From Fibrobacterota bacterium (GTDB lineage: Bacteria; Fibrobacterota; Fibrobacteria; UBA11236), in contig JAQBPN010000044.1 of NCBI GenBank assembly GCA_028287505.1, positions 1 to 55,667 of the forward strand: a stretch of 55,667 bases of DNA, read 5' to 3'. The notes beneath the pieces were generated by a model. That model did no database searches. It was given only the letters and a program-made list of their open reading frames with translations, and was not told the DNA's origin. Below, piece after piece: positions 17,381-25,136 of this stretch. The translations under genes were made by a program, and so were the position numbers. Position 1 is the stretch's first letter; every line of letters starts with the position of its first letter.

Positions 17381-17581
17381 CGTCGGGCGTCGGGCGACCG
17401 GCGCGTGTGGGCGCCGCAATTCATCACTATCGGCGTAGCGCCTCGGCGTCGGGCGTTAAGAAAAGAAGAAGATCAAAGGCGAAAACAAAAAGCCAAAAAT
17501 CCTCTCGCTCCCTTGGGCGAGAGGAGAATCAACGCAGTGGTTTTTGTTTTTGTTTTCGCGCCCGACGCCCGTCGCCCGACG
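17381..17581. repeat. GTCGGGC-type palindromic element, copy B
   Basis: This element fills much of the 500-base gap (17139-17638) between the motE-like gene and the DUF1015 gene, both minus strand. Left end: two GTCGGGC heptamers, then small GGCGC/GCGCC hairpins, another CGTCGGGCG and the tract TTAAGAAAAGAAGAAGAT shared with copy A. Inside, GCGAAAACAAAAA (from about 17479) is opposed by TTTTTGTTTTCGC, and CCTCTCGC pairs with GCGAGAGG (17500-17523) around eight bases. Right end: CGCCCGACG repeats then AAATG. The whole can fold as one long nested hairpin. On the minus strand it follows the DUF1015 stop and could block read-through. The remaining gap must hold the flagellar promoter; I see only a TGGCA-ATATG-TGCCA palindrome (17263-17277). 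Confidence 0.8.
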
Positions 17582-17638
17582 AAATGTCGGTAGGAGCGCC
17601 GTGGCATCAATATCCACCGCCCCCCACTCCCGCAGTTC

Positions 17639-18793
17639 TTACTTCTTCGAATGCTTGTACAGCACCAGCCCGGACAGAATCTTCGGCGCGAAGAAGGTCG
17701 ATTTTTCCGGCATCACGATCTCCGGATTCTTCAGACCGGCATTGGCCACGGCCATCAGCTCGTCGATGGATACCGGGCACAGGGCCACGGCCAGATCGTA
17801 TTCGCCCTGATCCACCAGCGATTTCATGGTCTCCAGATCCGATTCGGGATAGTAGTCGAAGTACTGTTTTTGGAGGATCATGGAATGGTCCACGCCCAGC
17901 GCCGGGTACACTTCCTTTTCCAGGATGCTGCAATCCAGGCGGCCCACCACGTCATCGGGAACGCGCTTGGCCTTCAAGGTGAAGGCGCCGTCCTTGGTAT
18001 ACAGGCGGAAGGCATGCTTCTCCGGGGTGGCGAAGGCGGGAGCCGGCTGCAAATCGAATTGGCCCATGATCTCCTTGAACTTGGCCTTGCCGTTGATGAC
18101 GCGGTTGTAGGCGAGGATGCGCGCCTTCTCCACGATGTAGGCCATGGCATGGGTCTGGCCGTTCAAGAGGGCCGCATGGTAGCGATGATGTCCGTCCGCG
18201 ATGTAAAGAGGGTTTTCCGAGACGGCGCGCTTCAGGGCCTGTCCGGCAGGCGTGGTTTCCGGCACGCGGAAAATGCGGCTGGCGATGCCGTGCAAATCGT
18301 TCCAGCCCTTGAAGTCGCTGGTGATGGAATATTCCGGGGCCTGTTCGGCGCGCACCTTTTCCAGGATGGGCTGGATGGGGGACTTGGTCAAAAGAAAAAT
18401 GGGTTCCAGGGTATAGCCGGTTTCGTTGGTCACCTTGAGGCGGCCTTTGACCTTTTCGTCGAAGGTCTTCTCATGGCGCACGATGTTGCCTTCCGCGTAG
18501 GCGCTCACCGCCACCGCGGCGAAGAATCCCAAGCGCTCTCCTCCCGCCCACTTCTGCTCGTACACGTAGAACGCCGGTTCTTCATCCGGAATCAGAACGC
18601 CTTTGGCCACCAGGTTCTGCAGGTCCTCGGCGGGATTGGGTCCCAGGGTCACGTGGTAAAAGGATTCCGGATTGGAGTTCAGGAGGGTTTCGAGAAGCGA
18701 GCCTTCCTTGATGACGTCATAGGGGGGCGTGGCCAAAGCCTCCGCCTTGTTCGCCGCCGCCCGCAATCCATGCAATCCCGCTATCTGAGCCAT
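17639..18793 (-). CDS. DUF1015 family protein
   Basis: 384 residues, close to the usual 400-430. The family is recognised by an N-terminal segment with ATPPYDVI (about residues 21-28), the middle FYVYEQKW, and above all the signature PLYIADGHHRYHAAL (about residue 195 on). The function is unknown; the conserved Asp/His cluster suggests a metal- or nucleotide-dependent enzyme, and one subset has been linked by others to amino-acid metabolism. No signal peptide or membrane segment. The start codon ATG at 18793 has only weak ribosome-binding sequence. It is followed by palindromic element copy B. It shows no relation to the flagellar genes beyond strand. Confidence 0.88.
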   Translation of the reverse strand: MAQIAGLHGLRAAANKAEALATPPYDVIKEGSLLETLLNSNPESFYHVTLGPNPAEDLQNLVAKGVLIPDEEPAFYVYEQKWAGGERLGFFAAVAVSAYAEGNIVRHEKTFDEKVKGRLKVTNETGYTLEPIFLLTKSPIQPILEKVRAEQAPEYSITSDFKGWNDLHGIASRIFRVPETTPAGQALKRAVSENPLYIADGHHRYHAALLNGQTHAMAYIVEKARILAYNRVINGKAKFKEIMGQFDLQPAPAFATPEKHAFRLYTKDGAFTLKAKRVPDDVVGRLDCSILEKEVYPALGVDHSMILQKQYFDYYPESDLETMKSLVDQGEYDLAVALCPVSIDELMAVANAGLKNPEIVMPEKSTFFAPKILSGLVLYKHSKK

Positions 18794-18892
18794 TTTCCGT
18801 CCATCCCGTGCTGTCCCGGAAGGTTCCCCGGGGACCTAAAAATAAAACTTTATTATGGATTGGAAGACCGGGGGCTGGGGTATTATTAGGGT

Positions 18893-19210
18893 ATGTTCCT
18901 CTTGAATTGGCTTGGAATCGCCTTTTCCACGGTGGCCTATCTGGCGGGTCTGCGGAAATGGATTTACCAGGGAAACCTGCTGTTGGGGATGGTTTCCATC
19001 TTCGTTTTCTTTCCGCTGCTTATCTGCCTGACCATGACCTTCCCCGCCGCCATCCTCAGGGCCATACCCCTGGTGGGCATCGGCATGTTCATCCACCATT
19101 ACGGCAGCCGGCTCCTGATGCAAATCAAATTGCTTTGGTTCACCACTCTCAGCGTCCTGGTGGTGCAAGGCTATTACGTGTTCTACGCCCACTTCATGCT
19201 GGCCCGCTGA
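18893..19210 (+). CDS. small integral membrane protein, unknown function
   Basis: 105 residues, mostly hydrophobic, with about three to four transmembrane helices (roughly 3-20, 28-50, 52-68, 78-100). A few charged residues sit at the loops (GLRKWIYQGN, HHYGSRLLMQIK). I recognise no family. The ribosome-binding site is poor: AGGG directly precedes the ATG and GGGG lies farther upstream. The hydrophobic pattern is far from that of random GC-rich frames, which supports it being real. It is divergent from the DUF1015 gene, so promoters for both may lie within 18794-18892. Its last 17 bases overlap the 3' end of the convergent gene 19194-19553. Confidence 0.65.
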   Translation: MFLLNWLGIAFSTVAYLAGLRKWIYQGNLLLGMVSIFVFFPLLICLTMTFPAAILRAIPLVGIGMFIHHYGSRLLMQIKLLWFTTLSVLVVQGYYVFYAHFMLAR

Positions 19211-19553
19211 GGCCGGGGGAACCTTCCCGTTCCTCCAGCAACCATGCCTTGGCTTTGAGATAGGCGATGCATAGGGCGTTGAAGCGCGCCATCCAGTCCT
19301 GGCCCACCTGCATCCCCAGAAATGTCCTTCCCCGTCCCTTGAACTCGCTCCGGACCTCCCCCCAATGCGCGCCGGTCCTGGATTCCGGATGCATCAAAGT
19401 GTCTTCGGTTTCCCGGAAACTCAGGCCCTGCGCCTCCAGTTCATCCCGCAGTTCGAAATATTTGTTCTGGAGCAGGGTTTTGAAATTGGGGGCTTTTTCC
19501 GCCTCTTTCAGCCAGGCTTGCAGATCGCTTTTGACCTCTTGGATGGCTTCCAT
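19194..19553 (-). CDS. small soluble hypothetical protein
   Basis: 119 residues from ATG at 19553, with GGAG five bases upstream; a GTG one codon earlier is also open. The sequence is a charged, helical soluble protein (MEAIQEVKSDLQAWLKEAEKAPNF), with aromatic residues later (ARFNALCIAYLKAKAWLLEE). No domain is recognised. The composition and Shine-Dalgarno support a real gene. It is convergent with the membrane protein at 18893-19210 (17-base tail overlap) and divergent from the tRNA. Nothing suggests a role. Confidence 0.65.
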   Translation of the reverse strand: MEAIQEVKSDLQAWLKEAEKAPNFKTLLQNKYFELRDELEAQGLSFRETEDTLMHPESRTGAHWGEVRSEFKGRGRTFLGMQVGQDWMARFNALCIAYLKAKAWLLEEREGSPGLSGPA

Positions 19554-19656
19554 CACGGCTCCAGTCGATGTGATTCGCTTTTCCGGTCAAAATATGTTTT
19601 AAGATAGGCCCGGGTAACTTGTTTTTGGGCCGGAATAGGCTACTTTTCCCCACCAC

Positions 19657-19732
19657 GCCACTTTAGCTCAGTTGGTAGAGCGGCTCATTCGTAATGAGTA
19701 GGTCATCGGTTCAATTCCGGTAAGTGGCTCCA
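19657..19732 (+). tRNA. tRNA-Thr (anticodon CGT)
   Basis: A full cloverleaf of 76 bases. The seven-base acceptor stem GCCACTT/AAGTGGC is perfect and CCA is encoded. The D arm is GCTC...GAGC with AGTTGGTAGA. The anticodon stem GCTCA/TGAGT encloses loop TTCGTAA with anticodon CGT, which reads ACG (Thr). The T arm is ATCGG/CCGGT with TTCAATT. An intrinsic terminator follows six bases later. It stands alone, not in an operon. AT-rich sequence begins downstream, a common situation for integration sites, but I find no second copy of the tRNA 3' end in the window. Confidence 0.96.
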
Positions 19733-19737
19733 ATTAT

Positions 19738-19770
19738 CCCTAGGTTCCTAAAGACCTAGGGATTTTTTTT
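19738..19770 (+). terminator. intrinsic terminator of tRNA-Thr
   Basis: CCCTAGGT (19738-19745) pairs perfectly with ACCTAGGG (19754-19761) around an eight-base loop and is followed by A then eight T (19763-19770). Confidence 0.92.
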
Positions 19771-20023
19771 GCCCACTCCTCCTAGTCTGTCCACTTGGGT
19801 CCGGTATTCACTTATAGATTTGGAATTGGTCCGGATCAGGTGAACAAATCAGACACCCAGGATAGCGTCGCAAGGTTGTTTCTTTCGTGACAATGATTAT
19901 CGTCGTAGCGGGTCTCTTCGAATCTTAGATGATGCTGAGCCGCAACGACGTGGTGGAAAAAATGGCTGAAATCAAGCAATCGAAACTTTTAGGACGGCAA
20001 AAAGAGTGGCTGAAAATTCGATT
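19771..20023. other. AT-richer islet after tRNA-Thr, no clear gene
   Basis: Base composition drops from that of the neighbours. The stretch opens with a loose inverted arrangement (GTCTG at about 19784 and CAGAC at 19850, with GGTCCGG repeated between). It contains a 32-codon plus-strand frame from 19929 (MMLSRNDVVEKMAEIK) that directly follows a stop and resembles the end of a larger gene. I read this as decayed mobile or phage-type DNA, but no integrase or transposase piece is recognisable. Confidence 0.4.
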
Positions 20024-20233
20024 TTAGAGAAACTTTAAATTTTCCTTATAATTTACCTTTAACATTTTGACAAAAAAATCAGCATGGTGTTTTTCCGGTA
20101 CTGTAAATTCGCCTGTAATTCGCAGAATATCCCCCAAGACCGGGAGTAATTTTCTTGACTTGAAGAAATGCCATAGGGCATAATGACGATGAGATATTTT
20201 ACCCCACTTGTAATACCTCAACATCCCTGGCAT
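20024..20233 (-). CDS. possible small protein, unknown
   Basis: 69 codons on the minus strand in AT-rich DNA (MPGMLRYYKWGKISHRHYALWHFFK). The composition, rich in aromatic and basic residues, is protein-like. However, there is no good ribosome-binding site upstream of either possible ATG (codons 1 and 4), and no family is recognised. It could equally be a fragment of an older gene within the islet downstream of the tRNA. Low confidence. Confidence 0.3.
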   Translation of the reverse strand: MPGMLRYYKWGKISHRHYALWHFFKSRKLLPVLGDILRITGEFTVPEKHHADFFVKMLKVNYKENLKFL

Positions 20234-20285
20234 AATAAGAGGGAGGGTAATTCAGCCCTCTACTTACAGATGGAAGGTATGTGCC

Positions 20286-20444
20286 ATGTCAGAAAATCCC
20301 AATCCGAACAATTCCAATAACTCGAACATAACCATCAACGTTCCTCCGCCTCCACCCAAAGACCACTGGGGATTATTTTGGAGCACTGTTCTCGGTGCTG
20401 TCGTCACTGCCGCTTTTACAACCTGTTCTCACGCTGCCCGGTGA
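20286..20444 (+). CDS. 52-residue Asn/Pro-rich tail-anchored small protein
   Basis: ATG at 20286, with GGAAGG ten bases upstream. The product starts MSENPNPNNSNNSNITINV, then has five prolines in a row followed by KDHWGLFW and a C-terminal hydrophobic stretch (about 29-47, ending TTCSHAAR). This is a soluble, disordered head and a single tail helix, as in small proteins of mobile elements or toxin/effector cassettes. A hairpin (AGAGGG/CCCTCT) lies in its leader near 20247-20270 and a strong inverted repeat just after its stop. It is too short for most gene callers. No homologue is recognised; real expression is plausible but unproven. Confidence 0.5.
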   Translation: MSENPNPNNSNNSNITINVPPPPPKDHWGLFWSTVLGAVVTAAFTTCSHAAR

Positions 20445-20455
20445 ACCCGATTTAT

Positions 20456-20498
20456 GGGAGAGCCTTAGCCTATCATATAGGACCACAAAGGCTCTCCC
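20456..20498. terminator. double hairpin after the 52-residue ORF
   Basis: GGGAGAGCC (20456-20464) pairs perfectly with GGCTCTCCC (20490-20498). A second stem CCTAT-CAT-ATAGG is nested inside at about 20469-20481. The following TT-ACCCTT is only weakly T-rich, so this is a probable but not classical terminator. Confidence 0.5.
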
Positions 20499-20671
20499 TT
20501 ACCCTTATCATGCCAATTAACCAATCGCCTTAAGCTCTTTTCGACCAATGCAACAAGCGCTTCCGTAGCCGCTGCAACCCGGTCTATCCGTGGAGAATTG
20601 GATTGTCGAAAGGAATTGAAGAGACTGGCAACATCCCTTTCATGACCTCGACCAAATATTTTTAAATGCAA
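20465..20671 (-). CDS. possible small protein or gene fragment
   Basis: 68 codons on the minus strand from a TTG, two codons after an in-frame stop. The product (KIFGRGHERDVASLFNSFRQ, later ALVALVEKSLRRLVNWHDKG) has a balanced, helical composition rather than the Ala/Arg/Pro pattern of chance frames here. There is no proper Shine-Dalgarno, and its end lies in the double hairpin at 20456-20498. It may be a remnant. The rest of the interval up to 20821 (20672-20821) shows nothing beyond the leader of the next gene. Confidence 0.25.
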   Translation of the reverse strand: MHLKIFGRGHERDVASLFNSFRQSNSPRIDRVAAATEALVALVEKSLRRLVNWHDKGKGEPLWSYMIG

Positions 20672-20821
20672 ACCTTACCAACCAATTCCAGCTGGTTACG
20701 GAGTAGCCGGCGTTAACTGGAAAAGAACGGAAGGAAATCCGGGTAACATTCTCTTCCCCGTCCGGACATATCCGCAGCGGAGCAACTTAAGCAACCCTCC
20801 GGTCGTACGAAAGGAACCCCC

Positions 20822-21166
20822 ATGAAGACCTCGCATACCCTCGCCAATCTCACTAACCTCGCCCTCGTCGGCATCGCCGCCGGCTTCCTGTCCAACGCCG
20901 CTTTCGCGGATGAGAAGGCTGCCCCTTCAAAAGACCCCTCCATGAGCAGCCCCGCCGCGGGCGATTCGTCCGCGATGGCCGCTCCCCATGAACACGGGTG
21001 CAAAGGCATGAACGAATGCAAGGGCATGGGCGGCTGCAAAATGTCCAAAAAGGATCTGAAGGCCGCGGCCAAGAAGGCGGGCATGGGCATGGACAAGGCC
21101 GGCAAGGCGCATGATTGCAAGGGCAAGAACGAATGCAAAGGCTTGGGCGGTTGCAAGGGCAAGTGA
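20822..21166 (+). CDS. secreted Cys-repeat protein with two CKGxNECKGxGGCK motifs
   Basis: 114 residues. A signal peptide (about 1-29, ending SNAAFA) is followed by a Ser/Ala/Pro spacer. Two near-identical blocks follow, CKGMNECKGMGGCK (Cys 60, 66, 72) and CKGKNECKGLGGCK (Cys 99, 105, 111), each with C-x5-C-x5-C spacing and an adjacent His. A Lys/Ala helix separates them. Such CKG-N-xCKG-GGC motifs occur in small periplasmic metal-binding proteins, including the bufferin-like precursors whose cysteines are modified by DUF692 (MNIO) enzymes. No DUF692 gene lies in this window, so that link is inference. AAAGGA stands about 7 bases upstream of the ATG, and a strong terminator follows. Confidence 0.8.
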   Translation: MKTSHTLANLTNLALVGIAAGFLSNAAFADEKAAPSKDPSMSSPAAGDSSAMAAPHEHGCKGMNECKGMGGCKMSKKDLKAAAKKAGMGMDKAGKAHDCKGKNECKGLGGCKGK

Positions 21167-21197
21167 TTCCCGCGCGGGAATTTCCCCCATGAAACGG

Positions 21198-21227
21198 AAA
21201 GCCTCGCGATGGAGTTCGCGAGGCTTT
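21198..21227 (+). terminator. terminator between the Cys-repeat gene and the GH28-like gene
   Basis: AAAGCCTCGCG (21198-21208) pairs perfectly with CGCGAGGCTTT (21217-21227) around eight bases. The stem ends in A3/T3 on either strand, so it may serve both convergent genes. A CCCGCGCGGG palindrome lies just before it (21168-21177). Confidence 0.8.
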
Positions 21228-21290
21228 CGCATACAAGGGAGCGCCGGACCGGAGCGTGTAGGCGCTCCCGATCGGATGCGGAAGTAAATG

Positions 21291-22886
21291 TTAAGGCAGG
21301 CGCATCCGCTGCCGCGCGTCCGGGAGAGCCAGACGTCCCGACGCATTGTAAATCATGGCGGGATGGTCCGCCGGGCGGCGATAGAGAATGGTGCTGGTGG
21401 ACCCCGGCACCATTTGCAGGATTGGAAGCGCCTGGTTGGCCGCGGGATTCCATTTCGCGATGGTGCCCACGATGTCGTAAGTGAAGGTGGGCTGATCCAT
21501 GAATGCATTGACCAGAAATCCCCCGTCCGCCAGGGTCCGCACCGGTTTGCCCAGGATGGTCAGGTTGTCGATGGTGACGCCGGTGACACGGTGGTTCGCA
21601 TCGAAGCCGTTGATGCGGCATCTGGGAACTTTGCCGCCCAGCACATTGATGTTCTTGAAATGCACGTTCTGGATTTTGCCCTTCTCCGCATCCTGGGTCC
21701 ATACGGCGGTCCCTACCCACAGATCGATGACCAGATTGTCGGTCTGCTCGGTCGGATTCATCCTGGCATCCTCAACGCGGATGTCTTCCCAGCTGATGTT
21801 CTGCATGGTGGCGCGGTCCCCGGCGTGGATGCTCATCACCGGTTTGTGGAAGGCGTGGATGACGTCGATGTCCTTGAAGGTGATGCCTTCCATCACGTCC
21901 GCGCGGGTCTCGTAGCCGATCTCCATCGACTGGGCCAGATCGGTCCAGATGGTGCACCCTGAAAAGGCGATGCCGCTGCTGTTGCCGGTATTGTCGCTCT
22001 TCACGCACAGGCAGTCGTCCCAAGCCCGCACGAAACATCCCTTGATGGTGGAGTTCGAGCAGCCCACCAGATCGATGCCGTCCGAGTTGGGACGGGCGCC
22101 GATGATCTTCACGTCGTCCACGTGCATGCCGTTCGTCTGGCGGATGTTGAAGTTCCAGGTCGGGGAGTCGAACAGGATGATGCCGTTGACGTTGACGTTG
22201 CTGCTGCCGCTGCTGATGTTGATCAGGTTCTGCCAGCCCACGTTGCGCGGTATCTTGGTGCCGCTCAGGATGCCCCGGCCGCGCACGGTGGCGTTGTTGA
22301 TGCCGCCCCCGCGGATGGCTCCGTAGACCACGGCTCCGCCGGCGATATAGATGGTCTGTCCGCTGTTCAGGGTCATCTCGCCGGCATCGTACACTCCCGG
22401 TCCGAAGTAGCGGACGTTGGCGTCGCCGTTGTGCGCAGGGTTGGCCTCGATCGAATCCGCGAAAAGGTGCAGGGCCCGATGGATGTCGCCGTTCAGCTCC
22501 AGAGTCAGCCTGCCCGGCTTGGTCAGGGTGAACGTGACGCTGTTCCCGTTGATGACCGGCTGCACTCCGTAGGAGGCGGGCCGGATGAGGGCGGAGGCGA
22601 TGGTCACGCCCGGCGCGGTTACGGTTACGGCGGCCGAGCCCGAGAAATCGAAATAGGCCACCGGGGTCTTTTCCAGGGTGGGGGTGAGGGAGTAGACACG
22701 GTTGAAATTGACCGCGGTCTCATATACGAATACGGATTTCCCGTCCGCGGTGACCTGGCGATCCGCCGCCGGCGTAATCCCCGACGGGCCCGGGTAAGTG
22801 ACCACGGTGGCTTCGGCAAGGCCGATGCAAGCGGTCGAGACCAACGCGATTAGGCCCGCGAGTCCCATTGTGGACCGTGCAATCAT
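21291..22886 (-). CDS. secreted GH28-like right-handed beta-helix protein (polygalacturonase-like)
   Basis: 531 residues from ATG at 22886, with AAGGGGG six bases upstream; the longer frame starts ten codons earlier without support. A signal peptide (MIARSTMGLAGLIALVSTAC...EA) is followed by a parallel beta-helix with turns such as NNATVRGRGILSGTKIP and VNVNGIILFDSPTWNFNIRQT. The GH28-type active region is present: ARPNSDGIDLVGCSNSTIKGCFVRAWDDCLCVKSDN, then MEIGYETRA. GH28 uses N-x-D, D-D and H-G motifs. Here the first two are NSDG and WDDC, while the G-H-G motif is replaced by MEIGYE, so substrate and activity are uncertain (pectin, dextran-type or other glycan). It is divergent from the SGNH gene, with a regulatory palindrome between them. 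Confidence 0.82.
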   Translation of the reverse strand: MIARSTMGLAGLIALVSTACIGLAEATVVTYPGPSGITPAADRQVTADGKSVFVYETAVNFNRVYSLTPTLEKTPVAYFDFSGSAAVTVTAPGVTIASALIRPASYGVQPVINGNSVTFTLTKPGRLTLELNGDIHRALHLFADSIEANPAHNGDANVRYFGPGVYDAGEMTLNSGQTIYIAGGAVVYGAIRGGGINNATVRGRGILSGTKIPRNVGWQNLINISSGSSNVNVNGIILFDSPTWNFNIRQTNGMHVDDVKIIGARPNSDGIDLVGCSNSTIKGCFVRAWDDCLCVKSDNTGNSSGIAFSGCTIWTDLAQSMEIGYETRADVMEGITFKDIDVIHAFHKPVMSIHAGDRATMQNISWEDIRVEDARMNPTEQTDNLVIDLWVGTAVWTQDAEKGKIQNVHFKNINVLGGKVPRCRINGFDANHRVTGVTIDNLTILGKPVRTLADGGFLVNAFMDQPTFTYDIVGTIAKWNPAANQALPILQMVPGSTSTILYRRPADHPAMIYNASGRLALPDARQRMRLP

Positions 22887-22964
22887 GAATCCCCCTTGTC
22901 GAAAAAAAGTGTCCAACCTGTGAATGGCAACTTATCGCGTACTTTAAGTTATCGCTGACGGCCC

Positions 22965-23004
22965 GGGTTCTCTGTGGTAAATTGGGTTCTCTATGGAGAG
23001 AACC
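22965..23004 (+). promoter_or_regulatory. operator-like palindrome, site 1 (with upstream half-site)
   Basis: GGTTCTC (22985-22991) and GAGAACC (22998-23004) form a perfect inverted pair with a six-base spacer, followed by TTT. A direct half-repeat GGGTTCTCTGTGG starts 19 bases upstream at 22965. The same architecture recurs at 25161, 28111 and 34361. It lies 52 bases before the SGNH-TPR gene and about 100 bases before the divergent GH28-like gene. Confidence 0.65.
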
Positions 23005-23055
23005 TTTCCCGAAATCGCCGCCAGCGAGGCTGGGCGCGCGGCCTAGTTTGCGAGT

Positions 23056-25131
23056 ATGAGGTTTCCCGAACCCGGTAAAAACAGCGTAAAGACAAGGGGC
23101 AAATGGCGTTCCTGGGCGCCTGCCATCCTGTCGCCGTGCCTTTTCCTGCTGGCCGCGGAAGGGGTGTTGAGGCTGTGCGGTTTCGGGTATCCGGCCGGTT
23201 ACCTCCGACCCCTCGCCATCGGCGGAAAGGCGTATTCCATCGGGAATCCGGACTTTTTCCGGACCTATTTCCCGGCCCGCCTGGCGCCTTATCCGGATCC
23301 GGTCACCATTCCCCTGGAAAAGTCCCCGGATGCCTATCGTATCTTCATCCTGGGCGAATCGGCGGCATTGGGCATCCCCGAGCCGAGCTTCGGATTCGGC
23401 CGGATCCTTGAGCGCATGCTGCGGGACCGGTATCCGGGCATCCGCTTCGAGGTCATCAACCTCTCGGTTACGGCCATCGATTCCCACGTCCTGCTGCCCA
23501 TCGCGGAAGCGGCCTCCCGCCGCCATCCCGATCTCTTCATCCTGTACATGGGGAACAATGAGGTGATCGGGCCCTACGGACCGGGCACCGTGTTCGCGCC
23601 TTTCGCTTCCGGAACCGCTTTGATCCGGGCCGCCGTGGCCGTGAAGTCCACCCGCACGGGGCAATTCCTGGACGGACTCCTGGGCCGCATGGGCGTGAAC
23701 GCCGCGGGGCGCGCAAAAGCCGCGGGAGGCGGTGATGCCATGGGGCGCGGGAATCGGGCGGGCGCGGAAAAATGGGCGGGCATGGAGATGTTCCTGGACC
23801 GCACCGTTTCCCGGGACGATCCGCGCATGCAATCCGTCTATGCGAACTTCCGCAAGAACCTGGACGGCATCCTGTCCGCGGCGAAATCGTCCGGAGCGCG
23901 CGTCATCATCAGCACCGTCGCCGCCAATCTCCGCGACAACGCGCCCTTCGCATCCGTGCATCGTCCCGGCCTTTCGGAACCGGAGCTCAAAACCTGGCGG
24001 GGGCTTTGCGATTCGGCCGCCTTTCTGGCCGCCGCGGGAATGCCGGAAGCGGCCCTGCGCCTCTACATGAAAGCGGAGGACATCGATTCGGTCCCCGCGG
24101 AGCCGCGCTTCCGCATGGGCCGGTCGCTGCTGGCCCTGGGCCGCGCGGAGGAGGCCGCGCAGGCATTCCAAACGGCCCTGGACCGGGACGCCCTCCGCTT
24201 CCGCGCCGACTCGCGTCTGAATTCCATCCTGAGGGAAAGCGGCCGGGGCCGCTCCTCCGAAGGCATCTGGCTCGCGGATGCGGACAGCGTATTCCGATCC
24301 GCCGCCGTCGATCACGCGCCCGGCGCCGAGTTCTTCTATGAACACGTCCACCTGCGCTTCGAAGGCAATTACCTGCTGGCGCGGACCCTTGTGCCCTATT
24401 TGGATTCCGCGCTGGCGGTTTCGGGCAAGGCCGATTCCCGATCCTCCGGGCCCTTGCTTTCCGCGGAGGCGTGCCGCGCCTCCCTGGCCCTTACAGGATG
24501 GAACCGTCTGGAGATGGCGAAGAAAATCCTGGCCATGGCGGAGCGCCCTCCGTTCTCGGGGAAAAGCGATTCCGGCGAGCATCGGGCACGGCTTAAGCGC
24601 GAAGTGGACTCCTTGGGCGCGTACACGGGCAACGACTCTTTGCAAGCGGTGCTGGAAGAATATCAGCGCGCCATACCCGCCGCGCCGGGGGATCTTACGC
24701 TGCGGCGCAATCTCGGGGATCTGTTCTACGCCTGCGACTATCTGCCGCAGGCCGCGGAGAACTACCGCGCCGTTCTGGAGGGCGTGCCCCAGGATACGCG
24801 CACCCGCCAGATGCTGGCCAAGTCCCTGGCCGAACAGGGAGACGGAAAGGGCGCCGTGGAGGAATACGGTCGGGCGCTGGAGTTCACTCCCGGGGCCGTG
24901 GAGCTTCGCAATGGGCTGGCGAACAGCCTGGCCGGGATGGGCGACTACGCGGAGGCAGTCCGGCAATATGCAATCGCCTTGCAAGGCAATCCCGATCTCG
25001 CCGAAGTCCATTTCAACCTTTCCCGGGCCCTGACCGCCCTGGGACGGACCCGGGAAGCGGCGGAACATTTGCAGGCGTCCCGCCGTCTGGACCCCGATTT
25101 TGCCCCCGCAACTCCGGAAAACGGACTTTAG
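23056..25131 (+). CDS. membrane-anchored SGNH-type hydrolase with C-terminal TPR repeats
   Basis: 691 residues. A basic N-terminus and one hydrophobic helix (about 20-38, WAPAILSPCLFLLAAEG) anchor or export the protein. The SGNH/GDSL-like domain carries the block I motif ILGESAALG (about 98-106) with Ser as nucleophile candidate. It also has VINLSVTAIDSHV, the block III motif YMGNNEVIGPYG (about 172), and a late YEHVHLRFEGNYLLA (about 433) holding the catalytic His. After it come TPR units (AIPAAPGDLTLRRNLGDLFYACDYLPQAAENYRAVLE and two more). Proteins of this build act as acyl-ester hydrolases or acyltransferases on surface polymers; the substrate is unknown. The open antisense frame over it is a shadow. 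It is preceded by operator site 1. Confidence 0.85.
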   Translation: MRFPEPGKNSVKTRGKWRSWAPAILSPCLFLLAAEGVLRLCGFGYPAGYLRPLAIGGKAYSIGNPDFFRTYFPARLAPYPDPVTIPLEKSPDAYRIFILGESAALGIPEPSFGFGRILERMLRDRYPGIRFEVINLSVTAIDSHVLLPIAEAASRRHPDLFILYMGNNEVIGPYGPGTVFAPFASGTALIRAAVAVKSTRTGQFLDGLLGRMGVNAAGRAKAAGGGDAMGRGNRAGAEKWAGMEMFLDRTVSRDDPRMQSVYANFRKNLDGILSAAKSSGARVIISTVAANLRDNAPFASVHRPGLSEPELKTWRGLCDSAAFLAAAGMPEAALRLYMKAEDIDSVPAEPRFRMGRSLLALGRAEEAAQAFQTALDRDALRFRADSRLNSILRESGRGRSSEGIWLADADSVFRSAAVDHAPGAEFFYEHVHLRFEGNYLLARTLVPYLDSALAVSGKADSRSSGPLLSAEACRASLALTGWNRLEMAKKILAMAERPPFSGKSDSGEHRARLKREVDSLGAYTGNDSLQAVLEEYQRAIPAAPGDLTLRRNLGDLFYACDYLPQAAENYRAVLEGVPQDTRTRQMLAKSLAEQGDGKGAVEEYGRALEFTPGAVELRNGLANSLAGMGDYAEAVRQYAIALQGNPDLAEVHFNLSRALTALGRTREAAEHLQASRRLDPDFAPATPENGL

Positions 25132-25136
25132 GCCGG

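Noticed and set aside
20067-20095. TTGACA as a -35 box for the 52-residue ORF
   Set aside because: At the expected spacing of 16-18 bases there is only TTTTTC, no -10-like hexamer, and it lies over 200 bases upstream.
19657-20700. Complete genomic island with attachment sites at tRNA-Thr
   Set aside because: No integrase and no duplicated tRNA 3' end could be found within the window; only a compositional islet is supported.
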